From positions 1-64,000 of the forward strand of contig CANFJV010000002.1 in the NCBI GenBank assembly GCA_947447225.1: a stretch of DNA of 64,000 bases, written 5' to 3'. This stretch comes from Acidimicrobiaceae bacterium. Its GTDB lineage: Bacteria > Actinomycetota > Acidimicrobiia > Acidimicrobiales > RAAP-2. Each line of letters starts with the position of its first letter. Within the stretch, counting starts at the first letter, position 1. The translations under genes were made by a program, and so were the position numbers. Below the pieces are notes generated by a model. The model saw nothing but the letters and a program-made list of their open reading frames with translations. It was not told the DNA's origin and made no database searches. This document shows positions 39,675 to 48,795 of the stretch, one piece after another.

Positions 39675-41890
39675 CGAAGCCCGCCATGGTGGTCATTGGC
39701 TTAGAGGCGCTTGAAGCCCGCCCAGGTGGACTAAATCGCTATGTCAATGCGTATGCGGCTGGACTCACTCGAGCGGGCGTGCCAGTGAAAGTACTCACCA
39801 TTGGTGGCGAAGGCGCACCGAGCCTCGAGGCACCGATTCTCCGTCGCTTGGCGTACATCTGGAGGGGTGCGTTCAAAGAGCGACGACGTCCAATCTTGGA
39901 TATTCATTTCGCCCTTCATGGGGTGTTGCCATTGGTGACGGCTCGACGATCAACGCTTCGAATCGTGCACTTCCATGGACCGTGGGCAGCAGAGAGCGCG
40001 GTTGAAGGGGCAAGTCGACTCTCGCAACGGGTGAAATCTGCCATCGAGCGATTTGTCTACCGTCGTGCCGACATGGTGGTGACCTTGAGTTCGGCGTTTG
40101 CCGACGAAGTGATTGGGCGGTTCGGTGTCGACCGGTCCCGAGTCGTCATCATTGGTGGAGGTGTCGACACGTCGACGTTCCATCCCGTTGACCAAGACGT
40201 CGCACGAGCACGCTTTGGTCTCGCTGCTGGCCCAGTGCTCGTGATGGTACGCCGCCTTGTGCAGCGCATGGGCCACGAAGTGCTTCTCGATGCCTTGGTG
40301 TCGCTTCGCCATCGTGGGCTCGAGCCACAGGTGCTCATCGTCGGGGAAGGTCCCGCCCGGCAAACGATTGAAACAATGATTTCGGCTCGTGCGCTTTCTT
40401 CACAGGTGTACGTCACCGGCGGCCTCGATGAGCAAGGTCTCGTTGCTGCGTATGGCGCTGCTGACTGTTCGATCATTCCATCTGTTGCGCTGGAAGGATT
40501 TGGCCTTGTTGCCCTTGAATCGCTCAGTTGCGCCACGCCAGTGATAGCGAGCGATGTCGGTGGCATCGGCGCACTCTTGCGAGAACTTGATAGCTCGCTC
40601 GTCGTGCCACAAGGTCGGGCTGATCTGTTGGGTGATGCAATTGAGCATGTGTTGCTTGGGCGGGGGCCAACGCCTGAAGCCTGCCGAAGGTTTGCACTCG
40701 AACGCAGTTGGGATGCCGTTGTCCTTCAACATTTAAAGGTCTTTACCCCTCCAACGGTGTCAGTACTTTTCCTTGGCCACGGAGCACAATTAAGCGGCGG
40801 GGAACTCGCGTTGCTCCGTCAATTACCGGCGCTTGGCGATGTTGACCCACTGGTCGTGCTCGGTGAAGATGGGCCACTCGTTGATGAACTCGTCGATCGC
40901 GGCATTGACGTCGAAGTCCTTGAAATGACGGACCGGCTTCGTTCAACTCGCCGAGAAGTTGCGATGGTGTCGAGGTTGAGCCCGAGAGTGGTCTTTGACC
41001 TTGCGAGTTACCTCTTTGCACTGCGCCAGACCGTCCGCGAGCTCAAGCCCGATGTACTCCACACCAACACTTTGAAAGCTGCGCTCGTTGGAGGGGTGGT
41101 TGGTCGACTGACAAAGACCCCGGTCGTTTGGCATCTTCGCGACCGCATCGCTGATGATTACCTGCCCGCGCCTGTGGTCCGCTTTGTACGTCTGGCCAGC
41201 CGAGTGCTCCCAACTGCAGTGGTGGCCAATTCGGTGGCGACACTGGCCACCGTGCCTGGTGGGCGAGTGCGCATGGTGATTCCAAGCCCCCTTGATCCCG
41301 CAGCAAGTGCAGGTAAGCGTCAAAGCGGGCCACTCATGATCACCATGGTGGGTCGCCTATCGCCATGGAAAGGACAAGACCTGTTTTTGCAGGCCTTTGC
41401 CCTTGCGTTTCCAACCGGCGAGGTGCGAGCACAAATTGTTGGAGAAGCGTTCTTTGGCGAAGAGGCCTATGCCGCGTCGCTTCATGAGTTGGCGAGTGAA
41501 CTTGAGATTGCCGACCGAGTTGATTTTCTTGGATTTCGGCGTGATGTTGCCGATCTTCTTCGATCGAGTGATATCCAAGTCGTGGCGTCACGTATTCCTG
41601 AACCATTCGGCAATGTGGTGCTTGAAGGCATGGCCTGCGGTAGTGCAGTGATTGCACCAAATGCTGGGGGACCAGCAGAAGTGTTGACCAACGATGTAAA
41701 CGGCGTCTTGGTCGAGCCCGACGATGTTGAGGCGCTCGCTGAGGCGCTTCGTCAATTGGCCGATGACCCAACGCGCCGAGCACGTCTTACAAGCGCAGCG
41801 CAACATGAAGTCGCCCAATATCGCCCGGAGCGTCTCGCCCCTCGATATGACGAGCTCTATGCCGCTGTCCTTGGGCGACCAAGGCCATGA
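39671..41890 (+). CDS. Bifunctional glycosyltransferase: two fused GT4 domains
   Basis: 739 residues containing two complete GT-B enzymes in one chain. The first (about 1-355) has 'RPGGLNRYVNAYAAGLTRAGV', 'GGGVDTSTFHP' and E-x7-E in 'LEGFGLVALESLS'. The second (about 360-739) starts 'VLFLGHGAQLSGGELALLRQL' and has 'MVGRLSPWKGQDLFLQAF' and 'PEPFGNVVLEGMACG'. The product probably makes two consecutive glycosidic bonds. GTG start within the previous stop (GTGA); its own stop overlaps the following ATG. Confidence 0.9.
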   Translation: MTKPAMVVIGLEALEARPGGLNRYVNAYAAGLTRAGVPVKVLTIGGEGAPSLEAPILRRLAYIWRGAFKERRRPILDIHFALHGVLPLVTARRSTLRIVHFHGPWAAESAVEGASRLSQRVKSAIERFVYRRADMVVTLSSAFADEVIGRFGVDRSRVVIIGGGVDTSTFHPVDQDVARARFGLAAGPVLVMVRRLVQRMGHEVLLDALVSLRHRGLEPQVLIVGEGPARQTIETMISARALSSQVYVTGGLDEQGLVAAYGAADCSIIPSVALEGFGLVALESLSCATPVIASDVGGIGALLRELDSSLVVPQGRADLLGDAIEHVLLGRGPTPEACRRFALERSWDAVVLQHLKVFTPPTVSVLFLGHGAQLSGGELALLRQLPALGDVDPLVVLGEDGPLVDELVDRGIDVEVLEMTDRLRSTRREVAMVSRLSPRVVFDLASYLFALRQTVRELKPDVLHTNTLKAALVGGVVGRLTKTPVVWHLRDRIADDYLPAPVVRFVRLASRVLPTAVVANSVATLATVPGGRVRMVIPSPLDPAASAGKRQSGPLMITMVGRLSPWKGQDLFLQAFALAFPTGEVRAQIVGEAFFGEEAYAASLHELASELEIADRVDFLGFRRDVADLLRSSDIQVVASRIPEPFGNVVLEGMACGSAVIAPNAGGPAEVLTNDVNGVLVEPDDVEALAEALRQLADDPTRRARLTSAAQHEVAQYRPERLAPRYDELYAAVLGRPRP

Positions 41891-44034
41891 TGAATACGCT
41901 TGCGCTCACTATTGTGGTGCCGTCGTATAAGCGACCCGACCTGCTTGAGCGTTGCCTTGAGCAACTCCTGCCTCAACTCGAGTCCGTGAGCGGCGGAGCC
42001 GAGATTCTTGTGGTTGATGATGGAAGTGGCGAGGCCGGTTTCGCTGCGCAACTCAGCCCACATATTTCGGTGTTGCGCAGTGGCGGTGTTGGCCCAGGTC
42101 GAGCACGAAACGTTGGCATTGGTCAAGCACGAGGTGAAATTGTTGCGTTCACTGACGATGATGCCCTTGTTGCCGACAACTGGGTAGACCAGCTCATGGC
42201 AGCATTTGCTGAACGCCCCGATGCACTCGGTATTCGCGGCCTCGTGCAGTCAGTTGACTATGACCCGTTGTATGAACATTCGGTTGAAGATGCGACCGGC
42301 GGTGGGTATCTCACCTGCAATGTGGCCTACAGGGCGAATGCCCTTCGAGAAGTTGGTGGCTTTGACCCTGCCTTCTCGTGGACGCACGAAGATCGAGATC
42401 TTGGTTATCGCATTGAACAACTCGGTCCAGTCCTTTTTGACCACGAAATCGTAATTACGCACCCACCTCGAGCATTTCGCCTACGAGAGTGGGCAAGGCG
42501 TGGGCGATTTGTGACCGATGACTGGTTGCTGTACACCCGTTATCCCGCACAGCGTCGAGGCATCCTTCCGCTGCGATGGGCACCGGTGGAAAACATTGCT
42601 CGGCGATGGATCCGTTATGGCCGTGATGGTGCAGTGATCAAGGGGAGTCCTCGTCGCTTTTTGCGGGTCCTCGTGCTTGGAATCTCTCAAGGAAGCGTTG
42701 GTATCTATTACGCCGCTACCAAGCCCTATCGGGCTATTGCGAACGCACCTGTTCCACGGCGAGAGTTCACGCCACCATTTCGAATTGCCTACGTGGGTCC
42801 GGTCCCGAATCCTCAAGTTGGCGGAGCTCCTGGGGTTGCTGGGTTGCTGTTTTCTGAACTCGTTGCTCGTGGGGCAACGATTGATTGCTTTTTGCCAATC
42901 TCGGTGGAATCAGATGCAGCGGACGTGGTGGAACAAATCCCTGGCGTTACGGTCCATCGCATTGACAGCAAGTTTGCCTTTGGTAAGTGGTATTCCTCGC
43001 ATCCACTTACCAAGATGATTTCTGCTCAAGCGGCAACAGCACGAGGCCGAGCCAGAGCGGCAAAGTTGCTTCGCACACGTCACCGAGAGCGACCATTTGA
43101 CGTCCTCTATCAGTTCTCGACCGTTGAGCTATTCGGCCTCCGTGATGATGGAACGTTGCCACCAATCGTCACGCATCCGTCCGTACACGCAGCCGGTGAG
43201 CTGCGGTGGTTGAAAAGCGAACGCGACCTCGCGCGACGGTGCCAGGGATTCTTCCGCCCACTTCTTGTTCGTTTTTGGGTGGCGGCCCGAGCAAAGCGTC
43301 AGCGTCGCGACATTTCTCGAGCAACGGCAGTGATGGCGATCTCAGAACAATTTGGCGCATGGTTATGTGCCGACTATGGCGTTGACGCGGCAAAGGTGAC
43401 CGTGGCTGAAAACGTCATAGATGTTGAGGCCTTCTCGCCACCTCCCGGACCACGAGTACCGGGCCCAGTTCGCGTGGTCGTCCTTGGCCGCATCACCGTG
43501 CGCAAGGGTCTCGATGACCTCGTCGAAGCGACACACCTGTTACGCGACCTAGAAGGTCGCCTGACGATTGAAGTGATTGGCGACCACTCCTTGTGGTCCG
43601 ACTACCGGCCGTTGCTTTTGGATCTCAATCCAGCCGTTGCTCGCTATGTTGGCCATCGACACCGAGACCAAGTGAAAGTGACGCTTGGCCAAGCTGACGT
43701 GCTCGTCCAAGCGTCACACTATGAACCCTTTGGACTTACGGTGGCCGAGGCGCTGGCCGAAGGGGTGTTGGTGATTGCGACGACCGCGGTTGGCGCGGCT
43801 GAGCGACTTGACCGATCGGTCGCCACCATCTGCGACGCTGGAAATGCAACGGCACTTGCCGAGGCGTTACGAAGCCTTGTTGCGCGCGTCGAGCGAGAAA
43901 GCGAGCAAGACCGCAGCTCTCGACAGCAGCGTTGTCGAGAGGCCGCACTCGAGCGCTACACCGCAACGGTCGTTGGACCAATTGTTGATGGCGTCCTTCG
44001 TGCGGCAGCAGCGAAAGCAAACGTAGCGTCGTGA
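41887..44034 (+). CDS. Bifunctional glycosyltransferase: GT2-GT4 fusion
   Basis: 715 residues. The N-terminal GT-A (GT2) domain, about 1-290, has 'TIVVPSYKRPDLLERCL', 'ILVVDDGSG' and DxD-type 'FTDDDALV'. The C-terminal GT-B (GT4) domain, about 300-715, has 'AYVGPVPNPQVGGAPGVAGLL', 'VVLGRITVRKGLDDLVEA' and E-x7-E in 'YEPFGLTVAEALAEG'. This combines an inverting and a retaining transferase in one protein. Starts inside the preceding stop (ATGA); its end overlaps the next gene (GTGA). Confidence 0.9.
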   Translation: MMNTLALTIVVPSYKRPDLLERCLEQLLPQLESVSGGAEILVVDDGSGEAGFAAQLSPHISVLRSGGVGPGRARNVGIGQARGEIVAFTDDDALVADNWVDQLMAAFAERPDALGIRGLVQSVDYDPLYEHSVEDATGGGYLTCNVAYRANALREVGGFDPAFSWTHEDRDLGYRIEQLGPVLFDHEIVITHPPRAFRLREWARRGRFVTDDWLLYTRYPAQRRGILPLRWAPVENIARRWIRYGRDGAVIKGSPRRFLRVLVLGISQGSVGIYYAATKPYRAIANAPVPRREFTPPFRIAYVGPVPNPQVGGAPGVAGLLFSELVARGATIDCFLPISVESDAADVVEQIPGVTVHRIDSKFAFGKWYSSHPLTKMISAQAATARGRARAAKLLRTRHRERPFDVLYQFSTVELFGLRDDGTLPPIVTHPSVHAAGELRWLKSERDLARRCQGFFRPLLVRFWVAARAKRQRRDISRATAVMAISEQFGAWLCADYGVDAAKVTVAENVIDVEAFSPPPGPRVPGPVRVVVLGRITVRKGLDDLVEATHLLRDLEGRLTIEVIGDHSLWSDYRPLLLDLNPAVARYVGHRHRDQVKVTLGQADVLVQASHYEPFGLTVAEALAEGVLVIATTAVGAAERLDRSVATICDAGNATALAEALRSLVARVERESEQDRSSRQQRCREAALERYTATVVGPIVDGVLRAAAAKANVAS

Positions 44035-45083
44035 GAATCGTCCTTGTGCTGGCCAATGGCGGGCCAGGTGGGATGCAGCGGCAAGTTGCACTCCTTGCCA
44101 ACGGACTTGCTCATCGTGGACACGACGTCACGGTGGTGGTCGGTGGAGATGAAGCCGTTGGTGGCATTGATCTTGAGCGCGTTGCGTTGATTCGACTGCA
44201 ACCTTTTCGTGGTCGAAGCGGGGGAATGGCCTTTGTCCGAGCCCTTCGCAAGTTGGTGGATCGCCTTCACCCTGACGTGCTGCACGGGCACGGTCTTCGT
44301 TTGGCGATGGCGTTACGCCTCGCGCAGCACTCCACGCCAATGGTGCTCGTGACCTCACATGGGATTGATCCGGCAGTCGTGTCAGGACTTCGCCTTCCGC
44401 TTCGAATTGCGGGAATTGCGGTTGCCTCGTGTGGGGAAGCGCCGAAGCAGTTGTTGCAAGCAATCGGCATTGCCTCGACCATCCTCCCAGTTGGCATCGA
44501 GCCAGCACCCTTGCCAAAGTCGCGCCATGACGTGGCACAGCGTTTCGGTATTCCTGAAGGTGCAAAGGTCGCAGTTTCGGCTATTCGTTTGAGCGACCAA
44601 AAAGATCCTTCCACCATGGTTGAAGCAGTAGCACTGGTGGAGAATCTCCACCTCTTGCTTTTTGGCGATGGTCCACTGCTCGAACACACACGGTTGCTTG
44701 CCCACTCGCTTCATGTTGAAGATCAGATCCATTTCGCCGGTTTCAGCAACGAGGTTCGAGCCTGGATGGCTGCGGGCGATGTCGTCGTGCTCAGTTCGAA
44801 GTGGGAAGGCCACGTGCTCGTGGCACTCGAAGCAATGGCGGCGAACGTGCCGCTTGTTGCAACCGCATGCCCCGGCATTGTCGAATGGGTCCGAAATGGT
44901 GACTCGGCGCTACTCAGTCCAATTGGAGATGCACAGAGTCTTGGCCAGAATCTCCGGCGAGTACTGAACGACAATGTGCTGGTCACGCGGCTGGTGGCAG
45001 CTGGCGCACAAGTGTCAACAACACACACGAGTAAGGCAATGGTGGACGCGCACCTCGCCGCCTATGGAACTAGCGCCGGATAA
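44031..45083 (+). CDS. Glycosyltransferase family 4
   Basis: 350-residue GT-B enzyme: 'VLANGGPGGMQRQVALLANGLAHRGHDVTVVVGG', 'VLHGHGLRLAMALRLA', 'AIRLSDQKDPSTMVEA' and 'SKWEGHVLVALEAMAANVP'. It completes a five-gene overlapping run that starts with the polymerase. Its last 14 bases overlap the 3' end of the convergent GT2 gene, so the two transcripts would be complementary there. Confidence 0.9.
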   Translation: MRIVLVLANGGPGGMQRQVALLANGLAHRGHDVTVVVGGDEAVGGIDLERVALIRLQPFRGRSGGMAFVRALRKLVDRLHPDVLHGHGLRLAMALRLAQHSTPMVLVTSHGIDPAVVSGLRLPLRIAGIAVASCGEAPKQLLQAIGIASTILPVGIEPAPLPKSRHDVAQRFGIPEGAKVAVSAIRLSDQKDPSTMVEAVALVENLHLLLFGDGPLLEHTRLLAHSLHVEDQIHFAGFSNEVRAWMAAGDVVVLSSKWEGHVLVALEAMAANVPLVATACPGIVEWVRNGDSALLSPIGDAQSLGQNLRRVLNDNVLVTRLVAAGAQVSTTHTSKAMVDAHLAAYGTSAG

Positions 45084-45990
45084 ACCTGAGGCCACGACCG
45101 CAGGCGACGAAGAGCAGTCCGCGAAGTGTTCCGAAGAGCGATGGAAGGAAGCGACGGCGAATGTCTGCTTTCGTAATGCCAACCAGAAAACGAGCAACTC
45201 CAGGACACGAAGCGTCACCAATGGCGAGCGAGAACATCGACCGCTGTGCCGCAAACCACTTGGAGCGAACGCCACAGGCCAGCACTGCATTCGAGGCAAC
45301 GTCGGCAATCGAGGCCCGTGAGGGCAATATCCGACGGTCGCCGTCCAATCGCGTACCAGGTGCGTGGCGAACGGTGACCGAAGGGTCATAGATCAAGGTC
45401 CCTTGACCTTCGAGATCGAGGCCAATCGCGATTTCAAAGTGCGCTTGTGCGCCCGTACCGAACAGGCCGGTAGGGATGCCGAGCAGTGAAGCGTCGTAGG
45501 CGCAGTTCACACCTTTGAGCATGGCCACACTTCGAGCACCACCCGTACCACGGTGGTGATTCCCGGTGAAGCGCCCAAATGCTGCAATGCGGCCGACATC
45601 ACTCGTGAGCAGGGTGGAACGTTCTACGCCATCGTCTTCGAGCACATCGCGTCCTCCAACGCCAATAACCCCGTCGCCGTGACTTCGTTGTTCAAGGTCG
45701 CCAATCCACGTTGGCGAGGCAATTGCATCGTCGTCGGTAAAGGCCACCCAGTCACTCGTACTCGCCCGAAGTCCAACAGCCATTGCCGCCACGACACCTG
45801 GGGTCGCAACGTCAACAAGCCGTGTTGTCACCAACGCACCGTTGGCAACGTCATGGCTTGCGGTGTCATCTGGTCGGGTCACCACAATGACCTCATCGGC
45901 TGGGCGAAGTTGCTGACTTAAGCCTTCGAGGCAACGCTTGAGCAAGTCAGGTCGACCGTAGGTCGCGATGATGACCGAAAACGTCGTCAT
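45070..45990 (-). CDS. Glycosyltransferase family 2
   Basis: 306-residue GT-A enzyme: 'SVIIATYGRPDLLKRCLEGLSQQ', DxD-type 'FTDDDAIASPTW', 'LKGVNCAYDASLLG' and an acceptor region; a short C-terminal hydrophobic stretch may touch the membrane. ATG 45990 overlaps the Wzx stop by 4 bases (ATGA), so it is coupled to the flippase gene. Confidence 0.9.
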   Translation of the reverse strand: MTTFSVIIATYGRPDLLKRCLEGLSQQLRPADEVIVVTRPDDTASHDVANGALVTTRLVDVATPGVVAAMAVGLRASTSDWVAFTDDDAIASPTWIGDLEQRSHGDGVIGVGGRDVLEDDGVERSTLLTSDVGRIAAFGRFTGNHHRGTGGARSVAMLKGVNCAYDASLLGIPTGLFGTGAQAHFEIAIGLDLEGQGTLIYDPSVTVRHAPGTRLDGDRRILPSRASIADVASNAVLACGVRSKWFAAQRSMFSLAIGDASCPGVARFLVGITKADIRRRFLPSLFGTLRGLLFVACGRGLRFIRR

Positions 45991-47636
45991 GGTTTGACCC
46001 GAGTGGTGAGCAAGCGAATGATGCGCAAGTGGAGCAATTTCCCAATTGGTTGAGGAAGAATCCCACTCACATAGTCAAGATCATCATGTTGGAGATACCG
46101 AGTCAGGCGAATGCCGGCGGCAAACATGAGGGCGAAGATTGTGAGCGTCACGGCCCCAGCCAACAGTGCTGGTCCACGCGAGCTGACCGATCCCGCGTCA
46201 ATGACAAGTCCAGCAATTCGTGCAATTCCGGCCGAGGCGAGCGCAACTGCCATGCCCGGCAGATACCACTGCCACAGCACGTGCTGCAAGGTGCTTTCCA
46301 GCAATTTTGTATAGCGCTTCATGAGTACTGCCGTTTGAAGTGCTGAGGCGACAATCGTGCCAATGAGCACTCCGGTCAAACCAAAGGGGAAGACCAGCGC
46401 CAAGGTGAGGGCAAGGTTGACGAGCACCGAGATGGCCTTCGCCTTGGCTCCAATGCCTGCTTTGCCGAGCGCAACGATGACAATGGAAGAGTTGAACCGG
46501 GCAGCATTGACAAGCTGCAGACCAGCGAGCAAACACAACGCTTTGTCGATGCCCTCATAGGGTTTTCCGAGCCACGCCACACTCAACTCTGGCGCTGCAG
46601 CCAGCAAGGCACCACCGGCAAAAAAGGCAAGCAGACCCAAATATCGAGACGCTTGAATAGCGGGGCGTCGGACTTCGTCAATTGAGGACCGTCGGTTGGC
46701 AACGCTTGAAAACGTCTGCAAGAGCGACTGTTGTGGAACCGCAACGAGGTAGGCAATTTGTCCGGCTGCTCGGTTGGCAAGTTGATACAGACCCGAGGCA
46801 CCGACTGAGACGAAGCGTCCAATGATGATGGGGTCCGTGTCGTAGTTGAGTGCATCCAAAATGCTTGAGAGTTGCACAAGGCCGCCAAAGCGCAACAATT
46901 CGGCCAGACGTTTTGTTCCAAGCGTGAAGGGATTTGCGAACACTCGACCATGACGCCGCCAAATCGCAATCACGGTGGCGACCAACACAATGCCGGTTTG
47001 CACCGATGAGGCAATGGCAAGCCCCCAGATTCCATATCCAGCGATGAGTACGGCAACAACAACTGCCGCATAGGCGAATCGGCTAACGAGGCCAATCACC
47101 GTGACGAGCCATTGCTCGCCCGCAGCAATGAGGCGGCAGCCAATGATGGCGCTCGCCGCGGTGATGAACAGGTAGAGGTAGCCCCAGACGAAGAATTGTT
47201 GGGCGGTGTGGACGAGCGAGGGCGAAAGGAGCGCCCCGGTGGCCGAGTGCAAGTTTGCGGTGAGGGAGGGAACCACAATGAACAACAACGGCGACAGCAC
47301 GAGACCGAGCCCTAGCCACACCATGAGGCCAAAGGTGGAAAGTCTGGCGGAGAGCAATTTGTCGGTGTCGTCGCTACTCGAGTAACGAATCACGATCAGG
47401 CCCAAGCCAGGATCGAGGACGGAGATGAATGCCACCGTCGTCGTGACGAACCCGTAGAGGCCAAACAACACCAGACCAAGTCGCCCCAAGATAAAGGGAG
47501 TAAGGACGAGGCCTAGGGCAACGATGATTGCCTGCGCCACCGCAACGACCGTCGAGTTGAGCGCGACGGAACGTCCAGCGGGAGCCGTAACAGAAGGACT
47601 GCTTGGCTCTGTTGGCTCAGGGCTCAGGTCATCCAC
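45987..47636 (-). CDS. Wzx-type polysaccharide flippase
   Basis: 549-residue polytopic protein with about 12-14 transmembrane helices, of the MOP/polysaccharide-biosynthesis family: 'LNSTVVAVAQAIIVALGLVLTPFILGRLGLVLFGLYGFV', 'LNYDTDPIIIGRFVSVGASGLYQLANRAAGQIAYL'. It should flip the lipid-linked repeat unit to the outer face. The N-terminus is Pro/Ser/Glu-rich and cytosolic. GTG 47636 has GAGAG about 9 bases upstream; TTG 47642 is the alternative. Confidence 0.88.
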   Translation of the reverse strand: MDDLSPEPTEPSSPSVTAPAGRSVALNSTVVAVAQAIIVALGLVLTPFILGRLGLVLFGLYGFVTTTVAFISVLDPGLGLIVIRYSSSDDTDKLLSARLSTFGLMVWLGLGLVLSPLLFIVVPSLTANLHSATGALLSPSLVHTAQQFFVWGYLYLFITAASAIIGCRLIAAGEQWLVTVIGLVSRFAYAAVVVAVLIAGYGIWGLAIASSVQTGIVLVATVIAIWRRHGRVFANPFTLGTKRLAELLRFGGLVQLSSILDALNYDTDPIIIGRFVSVGASGLYQLANRAAGQIAYLVAVPQQSLLQTFSSVANRRSSIDEVRRPAIQASRYLGLLAFFAGGALLAAAPELSVAWLGKPYEGIDKALCLLAGLQLVNAARFNSSIVIVALGKAGIGAKAKAISVLVNLALTLALVFPFGLTGVLIGTIVASALQTAVLMKRYTKLLESTLQHVLWQWYLPGMAVALASAGIARIAGLVIDAGSVSSRGPALLAGAVTLTIFALMFAAGIRLTRYLQHDDLDYVSGILPQPIGKLLHLRIIRLLTTRVKP

Positions 47637-47685
47637 GGGCAAAGTCTCTCAGAGCACACGGCACAAGTGGGTTACGTCGCAACGG

Positions 47686-47691
47686 TAGCGT
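47686..47691 (+). promoter_or_regulatory. Leaderless -10 element of the GT4 gene at 47698
   Basis: CGGTAGCGT, then GATGGC, then GTG 47698. The same CGGTAGCGT nonamer stands before the M48 peptidase gene. Confidence 0.5.
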
Positions 47692-47697
47692 GATGGC

Positions 47698-48795
47698 GTG
47701 GAGGCACGCCGAGGTCAGCGACTGCTTGTGGTGAGTCACCCGGCGGTCGTCGTGACCAACCAGTCCGTCTTCGGCGAACTCGCCGCACAAGGCGTTGACG
47801 TGCACCTCGTGACGCCAAGCAACTGGCGAAATGACTATTCACCCCAGCTTTTCCCCGCACCAACAGACCCGCGCCTTGCTGGTCGCCATACAAAACTTCC
47901 CATCTTTTGGCCGGGGAAGCCTCAGCGACACCTCTATCGACGAGGTATCGCCGCGACGTTAAAGCGCGTGCAACCTGACGTGATCTACATCGAAGAAGAA
48001 TGCTTCTCACTTCCCGCTGCACAGTGGGCTTTTGCGGCAAAACGCCGAGGCATCCCCTTTGGTCTTCAAGCATGGGAAAATCTTGATCGCCCGCTGCCTT
48101 GGTTCATCAAACGACTTCGCAGCGCTGTACTTCGAGCATGTTCGTTCATTGTGGCAAGGACACCTGCGGCCAAGGAAATGGTTGAACGGTGGGGGACGAG
48201 CGCACGCGTCAAGGTGGTGGGAAGTCCCGTGCCTTCACCGTTTACGGCGAGCACGGCGAGCACGGCGAGCCATGAGGGCTTCATCGTCGGTGGAGCCGGG
48301 CGATTAGTCGAGCAGAAGGGGTTTGCCCTCGTTGCTGAAGCAGTGCGACAACTCCCTGGCGCAACTTTTCGGCTAGCTGGTGATGGACCACAGCGCGAGG
48401 AGTTGCAAGCCCTCGGTGCCGAAGTGGTGACGACCTATACCCATGCAACCATGCCGGAGTTTTTTCACTCGGTTGACGTCATTGTCTTGTTTTCGCAGCC
48501 GACACCGACCTGGGCAGAGCAATTTGGTCGGGTGCTCGTTGAAGCCATGGCACAAGGTGTCGCGGTGATTGGTTCAACCTGTGGCGAGATTCCTTGGGTA
48601 ATTTCGTCGACCGGTGGCGGGGTCGTGGTTGAACACGGCAACGTGGCAGACCTCGTCGACGCGCTCCGCTTACTTCGCGACGACCAAGAACTGCGTACGT
48701 CGCTCGGCGAGGCGGGACGCCGTTGCGTTGAAGCGCAGTTCAGCATTTCCTCGGCGGCCCGAGGACTCCTCGATCTCGCTCAGATTGGCGACTAG
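47698..48795 (+). CDS. Glycosyltransferase family 4
   Basis: 365-residue GT-B enzyme: 'VVSHPAVVVTNQSVFGELAAQGVDVHLVTP', 'GGAGRLVEQKGFALVAEAV' and E-x7-E-like 'AEQFGRVLVEAMAQG'. A triple 9-bp direct repeat at 48244-48270 encodes Thr-Ala-Ser three times in the interdomain linker. Its TAG and the TAG of the convergent neighbour share the palindrome CTAG. Confidence 0.9.
   Translation: MEARRGQRLLVVSHPAVVVTNQSVFGELAAQGVDVHLVTPSNWRNDYSPQLFPAPTDPRLAGRHTKLPIFWPGKPQRHLYRRGIAATLKRVQPDVIYIEEECFSLPAAQWAFAAKRRGIPFGLQAWENLDRPLPWFIKRLRSAVLRACSFIVARTPAAKEMVERWGTSARVKVVGSPVPSPFTASTASTASHEGFIVGGAGRLVEQKGFALVAEAVRQLPGATFRLAGDGPQREELQALGAEVVTTYTHATMPEFFHSVDVIVLFSQPTPTWAEQFGRVLVEAMAQGVAVIGSTCGEIPWVISSTGGGVVVEHGNVADLVDALRLLRDDQELRTSLGEAGRRCVEAQFSISSAARGLLDLAQIGD
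48244..48270 (+). repeat. Triple 9-bp direct repeat in a glycosyltransferase linker
   Basis: ACGGCGAGC occurs three times in tandem and encodes (Thr-Ala-Ser)3 between the two GT-B domains. Confidence 0.9.
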
